Below are positions 52,586-59,820 of a stretch of 64,000 bases of DNA, in pieces (position 1 is the stretch's first letter; each line of letters begins with the position of its first letter). The notes under the pieces were generated by a model that saw only the letters and a list, made by a program, of their open reading frames with translations, ran no database searches and was not told where the DNA came from. A program made the translations under genes and the position numbers. The DNA is from Lysobacter sp. yr284 (GTDB lineage Bacteria; Pseudomonadota; Gammaproteobacteria; Xanthomonadales; Xanthomonadaceae), in the NCBI RefSeq assembly GCF_900107375.1, contig NZ_FNPT01000017.1, positions 16,506 to 80,505 on the forward strand, written 5' to 3'.

Positions 52586-53665
52586 TCAGCCGGCGGCGGC
52601 CAGCGGCGCGGACGGCTCGGCGCAGGCGCAGCCGGGATCGAGCGCGCAATCCAGGTCCAGCGCGCGCACCCGCGCGGTGGCGAAGTCGATGAAGGCGCGC
52701 ACGCGCTTGGGCAGTTGTTCGCGGCTGAGGTAGCACAGGTAATGGCCGCCGTCGTCGGGCGCGTAGCCGCCGAGGCAGCGCAGCAGCGCGCCGGAACGCA
52801 GCGCGTCGCAGGCCAAATAGGCCGGCAGCTGCGCCAGGCCCTGGCCGTCGATGGCCGCGTGCAGCAGCAGTTCGTCGTCGTTGAACGCCAGTTCCGCCGC
52901 GGGCGCGAGCGCCTGCGCGCAGCCGTCGACCTTGAACTCCCAGGCGCGCAGGCGGCCGCCGCTGAGGCGGCGGTTGAGGCAGGCATGGCGCGCCAGTTCC
53001 GCCGGCGAACGCGGCAGGCCGTGGCGGCGCGCGTAGTCGGGCGCGGCGCACACCAGCCACTGCATCGGGACCAGTCGCTTGGCGATGACCTGGCTGTCGT
53101 CGAGGCGGCCGTCGCGGAAGGCCAGGTCGAGCCGGTCCACGGCCAGGTCGGGCGTGCGTTCGTCCAGCACCAGTTCGATCGCGATGCCGGGATGCCGGCG
53201 GCGGAATTCGCCCAGCAGCGGCGCCAGCACCTTGCGGCCGAAGCCGGGCGCGGCGCCGATGCGCAGTTGCCCGCGCGGCGGGCCGTCGCGCAGGTCGCGC
53301 AGGTCTTCCAGCGCCTGCACGATGCGCTCCATGCCGGGGCGGCAGTTGTCGAAGAACAGCTCGCCTTCGGGGGTGAGCGAGGTCGAGCGGGTGGTGCGCG
53401 AGAACAGCCGCGCGCCGACCTGCCCTTCCAGCTTCTGCACGCTGCGGCTCACCGCCGAGCGGCCGATGCCGAGGCGGTCGGCGGCGCGGGCGAAGCTGCC
53501 TTCGGTGGCCACGGCGATGAAGGCGACCACGCCGGCGTAGCTGGCGGAGAACGCCGGCGACAGCGACGGCAACGACGGCGGCGACAGCGCGGCGTGCGGC
53601 GACGGCGACGCCTGCACTGCGCGGACGTGGCCGCGCGCGGCCGGCAGAACTGCGGACAGGCTCAC
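52586..53665 (-). CDS. LysR-family regulator
   Basis: 359 residues from a GTG at 53665 with GAGGAGAG upstream. The HTH is unusually far in (residues about 45-105: GVVAFIAVATEGSFARAADRLGIGRSAVSRSVQKLEGQVGARLFSRTTRSTSLT), after a Ser/Pro/Ala extension of about 40 residues that LysR proteins normally lack. The effector region has RTPDLAVDRLDLAFRDGRLDDSQVIAK and GQGLAQLPAYLACDALRSGAL. The C-terminus is Cys-rich (LDCALDPGCACAEP), which could sense redox or metal (inference). Confidence 0.9.
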   Translation of the reverse strand: MSLSAVLPAARGHVRAVQASPSPHAALSPPSLPSLSPAFSASYAGVVAFIAVATEGSFARAADRLGIGRSAVSRSVQKLEGQVGARLFSRTTRSTSLTPEGELFFDNCRPGMERIVQALEDLRDLRDGPPRGQLRIGAAPGFGRKVLAPLLGEFRRRHPGIAIELVLDERTPDLAVDRLDLAFRDGRLDDSQVIAKRLVPMQWLVCAAPDYARRHGLPRSPAELARHACLNRRLSGGRLRAWEFKVDGCAQALAPAAELAFNDDELLLHAAIDGQGLAQLPAYLACDALRSGALLRCLGGYAPDDGGHYLCYLSREQLPKRVRAFIDFATARVRALDLDCALDPGCACAEPSAPLAAAG

Positions 53666-54077
53666 GCTTCGCTCTCCTCATGCGCACGCGTCGCAGCCGG
53701 CGGCGTGTGCGTACCCAGCGCGAGGACGTGCGCGCGATCCGCCGGCGCGCCGGGCAGGCGGGCGAGGCCGCCGTCGCAGACCGCAGGCCGCGCGAGCGCT
53801 GCGCGCGCGAACCGTGGCAGCACGGCGAAGACAGCGGCGGATTCGCGCCATAGCCGCCCGGCGGCGCGGGCGCGGGGCGGACGGGACGGCAGGCAGGGAT
53901 GCGGGCTCATACCCCGTACGTCGAAGCAGCGACGGGCTTTGTGACATCGCGGCCATTGGTGCGTCGCGCTCAACACCGCGCGTCCGCGCGGCGGCCTAGC
54001 GGGGCGGCGGCGGCCGGCCTAGATTGCCCGCCAACCGCCGGCACTCCCGCCGCGCCGCACCTCACGGAGCTTGCGTC
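53666..54077. promoter_or_regulatory. divergent promoter region with a possible ECF41-type promoter
   Basis: 412 bases. TGTGACA (53940-53946), 15 bases, CGTC (53962-53965) is close to the ECF41 promoter I recall from the literature (TGTCACA-N16-CGTC): one mismatch and a one-base shorter spacer. It points toward the carboxymuconolactone decarboxylase gene. No gene is recognisable in the region. Confidence 0.4.
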
Positions 54078-54557
54078 ATGACCCAGCGCCTCGATTACCA
54101 GCAGCAGTCCCCGGAACTGTTCAAGAAGTTCGTCGACTTCAGCATGGCCACCAAGAAGCCTTCGCTCGGCCACACCCTGCTGGACCTGGTCAACATCCGC
54201 GCCTCGCAGCTCAACGGCTGCGCGTTCTGCCTGGACATGCACGTCAAGGAAGCCACCATCCGCGGCGAGCGCCCGCTGCGCCTGCACCATGTCGCGATCT
54301 GGCGCGAGTCGGACCTGTTCGCCCCGCGCGAGCGCGCCGCGCTGGCCTGGACCGAAGCGCTGACCCAGCTCTCGCCGCACGGCGTGGCGGACGAACTCTA
54401 CGACCGCGTGCGCACCCAGCTGTCGGAACAGGAGCTCGTCGAGCTGACCTATGCGGTGATGACGATCAATGCCTGGAACCGCATCAACGTCGCGTTCCGC
54501 GCGACTCCGGGCGCCCACGACAAGGCCTTCGGCCTGGACAAGGCCCAGCTCGCCTGA
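54078..54557 (+). CDS. carboxymuconolactone decarboxylase / AhpD-like protein
   Basis: 159 residues. The CMD core LLDLVNIRASQLNGCAFCLDMHVKEA has the redox-active Cys-x-x-Cys and His (peroxidase-type, AhpD-like). YDRVRTQLSEQELVELTYAVMTINAWNRINVAFR completes the helical fold. Start at 54078. Together with the downstream sigma factor it matches the known ECF41 gene neighbourhood, in which CMD-type genes are the main targets. Confidence 0.93.
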   Translation: MTQRLDYQQQSPELFKKFVDFSMATKKPSLGHTLLDLVNIRASQLNGCAFCLDMHVKEATIRGERPLRLHHVAIWRESDLFAPRERAALAWTEALTQLSPHGVADELYDRVRTQLSEQELVELTYAVMTINAWNRINVAFRATPGAHDKAFGLDKAQLA

Positions 54558-54691
54558 GCCCGTCCACGGCGGGCGCCGCGCGCGTCCGCCGTGCTGCGTT
54601 CGATGCGTCCGCCGCGGCGTTCGCCAGCGCGCGCGCACCGCATCCCCAATCGCGCGCCACCCGCCCGCAACGGCCGTCCCAGGAGCCGCCC

Positions 54692-55120
54692 ATGTCCCCT
54701 CGCCTGTCCGCTCTCGCCTTCTTCCTCGCCGCCGCGTGCCCGCTCGCGGCCGCGGCCCATGGCGCCGCGCCGGCCGCGGGCCACGCCGCGCCCGCTGCGG
54801 TCGTGACCGAGGTCATGCGCAAACCGCTGCCCGACTATCCCGGCAAGGAGGCGCTGATGCTGGCGGTCGAATACCCGCCCGGCGGCGCCGACCCGGTCCA
54901 CCGCCACGATGCGCACGCCTTCGTCTACGTGGTCGAAGGCGCGATCGTGATGGGCGTGGCTGGCGGCAAGGAGGTCGCGCTCAAGGCCGGCGAGAGCTTC
55001 TACGAAGCCCCCGGCGACCTGCACACGGTCGGCCGCAACGCCAGCGGCGAGCGGCCGGCCAAGTTCGTGGTGGTGCTGCTCAAGGACCCCGGCAAGCCGG
55101 CGTTGATGCCGGTGCCCTGA
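54692..55120 (+). CDS. exported cupin-domain protein
   Basis: 142 residues with a signal peptide (LSALAFFLAAACPLAAAAHGA). Cupin motif 1 is YPPGGADPVHRHDAHAFVYVVEGAIVMG (two His and a possible third) near residue 65, motif 2 is LKAGESFYEAPGDLHTVGRN near 100. The short HG-rich linker after the signal is Ala/Pro. AGGAG precedes the ATG. It is located between the CMD and ECF41 genes and is likely part of that stress group. Confidence 0.9.
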   Translation: MSPRLSALAFFLAAACPLAAAAHGAAPAAGHAAPAAVVTEVMRKPLPDYPGKEALMLAVEYPPGGADPVHRHDAHAFVYVVEGAIVMGVAGGKEVALKAGESFYEAPGDLHTVGRNASGERPAKFVVVLLKDPGKPALMPVP

Positions 55121-55166
55121 GCCGGCGGGTCGCGGACGCGCGCCACGGTCGGCGCGCGTCCGCCTG

Positions 55167-55193
55167 GGTCACAATCGCGCCTCCCGATCCGAC
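55167..55193 (+). promoter_or_regulatory. possible ECF41-type promoter before the sigma gene
   Basis: GGTCACA (55167-55173), exactly 16 bases, CGAC (55190-55193). The remembered ECF41 pattern is TGTCACA-N16-CGTC: 6/7 and 3/4 positions agree with the right spacer. Transcription would begin only a few bases before the ATG at 55204, giving a near-leaderless mRNA. Confidence 0.4.
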
Positions 55194-55203
55194 TCACCGG
55201 TGT

Positions 55204-56094
55204 ATGGACGGCGCGCTCGACTCCTTCACCCGCCTGCGCCCGCGCCTGCTCGGGCTGGCCTACCGCATGCTCGGTTCGCTGGCCGAGGCCGAGGACGTGG
55301 TCCAGGACGTGTGGCTGGGCTGGCACGACGCCGGCGCCGCGCAGGCCGACGACGCCGAGGCCTGGCTCGCGGTCGCCACCAGCCGCCGCGCGATCGACCG
55401 CTTGCGCCGCGCCCGCGCCGAACGCGCGCGCTACGTCGGCCTGTGGCTGCCCGAGCCGGTGCTCACCCAGGACGCGCCGGCCACGCCGGAAGACCTGCAC
55501 GAGGCCGCCAGCGACCTGTCGGTGGCGTTCCTGGCGGTGCTGGAGCGGCTCGCGCCGCAGGCGCGCGCGGCGTTCCTGCTGCGCGAAGTCTTCGACGCCG
55601 ACTACGCGCAGATCGCCCGCGTCCTCGACAAGAGCGAAGCCGCGTGCCGGCAGATCGTGCATCGCGCCAAGGCCCAGCTGCGCGAACAACAGCCGCGCTA
55701 CCGGGTGTCCGCGCAGGCGCACCGGCGGCTGATGCAGCGCTTCCTCGACGCCTGGAACGCCGGCGACCTGGGCGCGATGAGCGCGCTGATGGCCGACTCG
55801 GCGACGCTGATCGGCGACGGCGGCGGCATCGTCGCCACCTTCCCCGAGCCGATGCTCGGCGGGCCGCGCATCGCCCGCTTGCTGTTCGCCTCGACCTTGC
55901 GCCGCGAACGCGGCCTGCGCCTGCAGGCGGCGACGATCAACGGCCGCCTCGGCGTGCTGCGCTATTTCGGCGAAGCGCTGGAATCGGCGCAGGCCTACGA
56001 CAGCGACGGCGAGCGCATCGTCGGCGTGTACGTGCAGCGCAATCCGCACAAGCTGCGGCGGATCGCGCTGGGCGTGGCGGCGGGGTTGCGCTGA
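55204..56094 (+). CDS. ECF41-family extracytoplasmic-function sigma factor
   Basis: 296 residues. Sigma2: FTRLRPRLLGLAYRMLGSLAEAEDVVQDVWLGW; sigma4: LERLAPQARAAFLLREVFDADYAQIARVLDKSEAACRQIVHRAKAQL. After it comes a SnoaL-like C-terminal extension of about 110 residues with the ECF41 marks WLPEPV, DGGGI and NPHKL. The extension takes the place of an anti-sigma factor and modulates activity. Start at 55204. It lies beside CMD and cupin genes, as expected for this group. Confidence 0.93.
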   Translation: MDGALDSFTRLRPRLLGLAYRMLGSLAEAEDVVQDVWLGWHDAGAAQADDAEAWLAVATSRRAIDRLRRARAERARYVGLWLPEPVLTQDAPATPEDLHEAASDLSVAFLAVLERLAPQARAAFLLREVFDADYAQIARVLDKSEAACRQIVHRAKAQLREQQPRYRVSAQAHRRLMQRFLDAWNAGDLGAMSALMADSATLIGDGGGIVATFPEPMLGGPRIARLLFASTLRRERGLRLQAATINGRLGVLRYFGEALESAQAYDSDGERIVGVYVQRNPHKLRRIALGVAAGLR

Positions 56095-56316
56095 GGCGAG
56101 GCGGGAACGGCGCGGCGCGGGACGCATGCGTCGGGACCGAAGCACGATAGGCCGGCAGAGCCCGCCGGCCCGATGCTCTCCGATCGGACTCCGGTCGCAG
56201 GCGTCGCGACCGGAACGGAGAACATCGGGCCGGCGGGCCCTTGGCCGACGGCGTCGGCGCCGACGCCTGCGCCGGAGCCGCGAAGGCTCCGGCGCCGCGC
56301 CGCCGGACGCCGGCGA

Positions 56317-58119
56317 TTACAGCCCGCGGCCGCCCGCGACCTGGTTCTGCTGCGCGTTCTGGCCGTCGCCGCTGGCGGCGTGGTGCGCGGCCAGCTTGCT
56401 GCTGGTCTCGATGCTCTGGTCGGCGCCCTTGGCCACGTCGATGGCGACCATGCGCCGGCTCGGCGAATCCAGTTCGCCCTGCACCGCGAACACGCGGGTG
56501 CCGTCCTTGCTCGGCACCAGGTGGTCGACCTGGTTCAGGCCGGCCTCGCGCGCGGCCGGCACCAGCGCCGCGGCGAGGTTCTTCTGCTGCTGCTCGCCGA
56601 GCTTGTTCGGCAGGTCCACGCCCTTGACCTTGTCGAGCAGGTCGCGGTACTGGCCGTTGAGCGCGTTCGCGCCGCTGGTCAGGATGCCGGCGACGCGCAA
56701 GCCCTCTTCGACCGCGCCGCCGAGCTTGTTGGTGTTGCGGTTGGCGATCTCGCGCTGCGGATCGGGCAGCAGGTAGGTGCCGCGCTCGCGTTCGCCGTCG
56801 CGGTCCTTGACGTAGCGCTTGACGTCCTTGAGCTCGAGGTCGAGGAACTCCTTCGACGCGCCCTTGGCCGCCTGCGCCAGCAGCATCGCCTGCTGCGGGG
56901 TCAGCTTCTCCAGGCCCTGGCCGCTGGCCAGCGCCTCGACCAACGACTCGGGCTGCACCTTCTGCTTGAGGAAGGCGAGGAAGCGCTCGCGGGTCTCGGC
57001 GTTGCCGCCGAAGCCGTCGACGATGCGGGTGGCGGTGGACAGGGCGTTGCCGGCGTCGGTGGGCATGCCGGCGATCTGCCGCATCACCCCGCTGATGGCC
57101 TGCTTGGGTTCCATGCCCTCGGCGAACGGGAAGCGCTCACGGAACTCGTCCCACTGCGGCTTGAGGATGGCTTCGCGGATGTGCTTGATCAGGCTGTAGG
57201 CGCCGGCGGCGAAGGCGACCACGGCGATGCCGATCGGGGCGACGCCGATCAGGCCGGCGACCAGGCCGGAGTTGCTGGCGCCCATCAGCAGCGCGGTGCT
57301 GCCGAGGTTGCCGGCGAGCTTGAAGCCGCCGTTGAGCAGGTCGAACGCGGAGTTGACCCGGTCGTCGGTGGTCAGCGCCTTGCCGGTGACCGGATCGCGG
57401 CCGTTGAACACGCGGCCGGCGTTGTGGCTGATCTCGCGCGCGCCGCCGGTGATGCCCTTGACCGCGGTATAGCGCTCCAGCAGCTTGGCCGCCTCGCGCT
57501 CGTGGCCGCTGCGGGTGGCGAATTCCAGCACCGCGCTCAGCGCCACCGCGTCGAGCGGCTTGCCGGCCTGTTGCGCGGCGGAGCCGGCCTTGATCGCCGC
57601 GTCCAGCGCGTCAAGGGTTTCCAGCACGTCGGACTTGCCGGCGGCGGCGGCCAGGCCCTTGAGCTTGTGCAGCGGAGCGTCTTCGCTGCCGGGCGCGTGC
57701 GGGTCGTGCTGCGCGGCCCAGTCCTTGGCGTAGGCGGTCAGCGCGGTCTGCGCGGACGCCGGCACCTGCAGCGAGTAGCCCTGGAACGGCGGGGCCACGC
57801 GGCCTGGGCCGCGGCTTTCGCCGGGCTGCAGCCTCCAGGCGAAGCCGGCGTCGGCGAAGGCGCCGCCGGGCGCCGACGCGGCGGCGACGGTGGCGTCGAG
57901 GGTGTCCTCGTCCACCACCAGGCCGTTGCGTTGCAGGGCGTCGGCGACGAAGGCGCGCATCACCGTCGCGCGCGGCCACTCGCCGTCGGCGGGCAGCAAG
58001 GCGGTGTAGGCGGTGGCTTGGCTCAGCGGTGCGCCCTGGCCGGCGTACCAGCGCGGGGCGGCGGGGTCCCCGGCCGGGGCGACGCCGGCGGGGGTGAGTG
58101 AATCGACTGCGGCATTCAT
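56317..58119 (-). CDS. type IV secretion system effector with C-terminal XVIPCD domain
   Basis: About 600 residues. The C-terminal region (about residues 485-585) has the XVIPCD pattern: QQQKNLAAALVPAAREAGL, then NQVDHLVPSKDGTRVFAVQG, then LDSPSRRMVAIDVAKGADQSIETSS, and a Gln/Asn/Gly-rich tail (GDGQNAQQNQVAGG). XVIPCD is the signal recognised by VirD4 of the bacteria-killing type IV system of Xanthomonadales. The rest is Ala-rich and helical, with one hydrophobic hairpin (LLMGASNSGLVAGLIGVAPIGIAVVAFAAGAYSLI, about 287-321) that suggests membrane insertion; no lysozyme, lipase or nuclease motif is visible. Start at 58119 (GGAG nine bases before) rather than 58134. No T4SS gene and no clear immunity gene adjoins. 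Confidence 0.85.
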   Translation of the reverse strand: MNAAVDSLTPAGVAPAGDPAAPRWYAGQGAPLSQATAYTALLPADGEWPRATVMRAFVADALQRNGLVVDEDTLDATVAAASAPGGAFADAGFAWRLQPGESRGPGRVAPPFQGYSLQVPASAQTALTAYAKDWAAQHDPHAPGSEDAPLHKLKGLAAAAGKSDVLETLDALDAAIKAGSAAQQAGKPLDAVALSAVLEFATRSGHEREAAKLLERYTAVKGITGGAREISHNAGRVFNGRDPVTGKALTTDDRVNSAFDLLNGGFKLAGNLGSTALLMGASNSGLVAGLIGVAPIGIAVVAFAAGAYSLIKHIREAILKPQWDEFRERFPFAEGMEPKQAISGVMRQIAGMPTDAGNALSTATRIVDGFGGNAETRERFLAFLKQKVQPESLVEALASGQGLEKLTPQQAMLLAQAAKGASKEFLDLELKDVKRYVKDRDGERERGTYLLPDPQREIANRNTNKLGGAVEEGLRVAGILTSGANALNGQYRDLLDKVKGVDLPNKLGEQQQKNLAAALVPAAREAGLNQVDHLVPSKDGTRVFAVQGELDSPSRRMVAIDVAKGADQSIETSSKLAAHHAASGDGQNAQQNQVAGGRGL

Positions 58120-58134
58120 AGTCACTGGCTCCAT

Positions 58135-58406
58135 GTCGGTGCTATTTGCTTCACGAGTCGCCGAGCCCGACTAGGGATGAGGAGCTCCGGGATGGCGGGC
58201 GAACCCGCATCATGCCTTCGAAGCTGAACGACAGCAATTCGTCAGCGTACGTTGGCCTGCGGGCGTGGCCGCCATAGTGCCCGTTCAGCGTTACCGCCCG
58301 TCGGCTGAGGCGACGCGCGCCACGCGGGCCGGTCCGTCGCGGCCGGTCCCGCCTGCGCCGCGGCGACGCGATCGGCCGCCGCCCGCGCGGCGGCCGCGCC
58401 CGGCGC
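58135..58406. other. 272-base gap between T4SS effector and lipoprotein genes
   Basis: Upstream region of the effector, with an AT-leaning stretch at about 58200-58260 (CTGAACGACAGCAATTCGTCAGCG) that could hold a promoter. The right part is Arg/Pro-coding-like and GC-rich in all frames, without recognisable genes. Confidence 0.5.
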
Positions 58407-58568
58407 TCAACCGACCGCGCGCGCCTGCGCCGGTGCGCGCGGCGCCGCGATGCCCTGCTTGGCCTGGCCGGTGACAGCGCCGTCGGCCTGCAGCAGCGGC
58501 GGGCGGTCGAAGGTCGGATTGCACGCGCTCAGCAACAGCGCCGCGAACAGCAGGGTCAGTGTCTTCAT
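58407..58568 (-). CDS. small predicted lipoprotein
   Basis: 53 residues. MKTLTLLFAALLLSACNPTF has a lipoprotein signal peptide with lipobox LSAC (Cys at 16). The 38-residue mature part (NPTFDRPPLLQADGAVTGQAKQGIAAPRAPAQARAVG) is disordered-looking. GGAGA precedes the ATG. It is upstream of the T4SS effector on the same strand but separated by 287 bases. Immunity proteins of these effectors are often lipoproteins, but this seems too short. Confidence 0.75.
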   Translation of the reverse strand: MKTLTLLFAALLLSACNPTFDRPPLLQADGAVTGQAKQGIAAPRAPAQARAVG

Positions 58569-58716
58569 CGAAATCTCCATGTGGGTCGGCCGGATCGGCC
58601 GTGAGCGTCCTGCGCAAAACCGGCACATTTCGTGCGGCGGCCGCACGTAATTTTCGCTAACTGCGTTCGCAGCGATCGCGACGCTGGAAACGCCTTTTCG
58701 ACATCGCGACCGCCGC

Positions 58717-58746
58717 CAAAAAAAACGCCTCCGCGAGGGAGGCGCC
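58717..58746 (-). terminator. intrinsic terminator of the TonB-like gene
   Basis: On the minus strand a GCCTCC / GGAGGC stem with a five-base loop, followed by GTTTTTTTTGG. It ends the gene at 58776. Confidence 0.88.
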
Positions 58747-58775
58747 GGTTCGGCATCGCGGTGGACGCGAGGGTT

Positions 58776-59624
58776 TCAGCCGTTGTCGTCGAGCCCGCTG
58801 AGCAGGCGCCGGCCGCCGCCGAGCAGGCGCGGGCCGCTGCCGGCCATGGCGTCCACGCCGGCGTCGGCGGTCTGCCGCGCCCACGGCGCGCGCTGGCGCG
58901 GGCCGGGCACGTACACGTCCCAGTGCCCATAGGCCTTGCCGTGGTGGCCGGGCGGCATGAACGCCACCGGCACGCGCACCAGCCAGCCCTCGCGCGCCGC
59001 CTGCTCGCCCTGGTTCGGCGGCACGAAGCTCCAGCGCCGGACCGCGGCCAGGGTGGCCTCGGCGAAGGACGTGCGGAACCAGTCCATCTGCGCCTGGGTG
59101 CCGACCCGGTACAGGTTGACCTGCTCGACGAAGGACGCCTGGACCTTGCCGTCGCGGCCGAACCGCGCCACCACGTAGACCGTGGCCGGCACGCCCTGCA
59201 TCGCCGCGCGGGTCGGGTAGATCGGCGGCGGCGTGGAGCGCCCATACGGCGGCTCGGGCTCGCCGAAACTGGCGCTGACGATGCGCATGATGTACGCGTC
59301 CTGCTGCGCCTGCGGATCGCGGCGCACCGCCACGCGCAGCGTCATCGCGACATCGGCGGCCGGCGCCGCGGCGGCCAGCGGCTCGAAGCGCCAGCGCGGC
59401 ACCGCGCCGCCGATCAGCCCCAGCACGTCCTTGGGCACCTCGGCTTCGCGGTCGACGCTCACGCCTTCGACCCGGCCATCGGCAGCGACGCGCACCGTGC
59501 CGGTCACCACCATGCTCATCTCGGCCTGCTTGCGCACCTCGGCGCGCCCCTGCGCGGCGGCCGGCGCCGGCGCGGCCAGCGCGGCGATCAGCGCGAGCGC
59601 CGCGACTGTCTTCATTGCCTTCAT
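58776..59624 (-). CDS. exported protein with TonB C-terminal-like domains
   Basis: 282 residues with a signal peptide (VAALALIAALAAPAPAAAQG). Two TonB-C-like units seem present: VVTGTVRVAADGRVEGVSVDREAEVPKDVLGLIGGAVPRWRFEPL (about 35-85) and TPPPIYPTRAAMQGVPATVYVVARFGRDGKVQASFVEQVNLYRVG...TLAAVRRWSFVPP (about 125-215). The N-terminal anchor and Pro-rich spacer of true TonB are missing, so it is probably a free periplasmic relative, not an energy transducer. The ATG at 59624 is preferred because the signal peptide starts there. Confidence 0.82.
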   Translation of the reverse strand: MKAMKTVAALALIAALAAPAPAAAQGRAEVRKQAEMSMVVTGTVRVAADGRVEGVSVDREAEVPKDVLGLIGGAVPRWRFEPLAAAAPAADVAMTLRVAVRRDPQAQQDAYIMRIVSASFGEPEPPYGRSTPPPIYPTRAAMQGVPATVYVVARFGRDGKVQASFVEQVNLYRVGTQAQMDWFRTSFAEATLAAVRRWSFVPPNQGEQAAREGWLVRVPVAFMPPGHHGKAYGHWDVYVPGPRQRAPWARQTADAGVDAMAGSGPRLLGGGRRLLSGLDDNG

Positions 59625-59820
59625 GTGCCGCACGACCCCTTGTTCGACCAATACGAAAAACCGCGCTGCAACAACGACGATTGAAAATCGGCGAGCCGGC
59701 AACCATAGCAAAGCGGTTGCGTCATCCGCCGCCCCAGCGGGCCGTTGTCGGCGATGCAGCGTCCCATTGCGCTCCCCCATCCGACGCGCTCAGGCGCCAT
59801 AATCCCAGCCGGAGGTGCCT

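Noticed and set aside
53662-53976. Short minus-strand frames between the LysR and CMD genes
   Set aside because: Arg/Ala-rich without family signal and without ribosome sites; they overlap the probable divergent promoters.
58776-59624. Calling this gene tonB
   Set aside because: It lacks the N-terminal membrane anchor and Pro-rich spacer, has a cleavable signal instead, and no exbB/exbD is adjacent.
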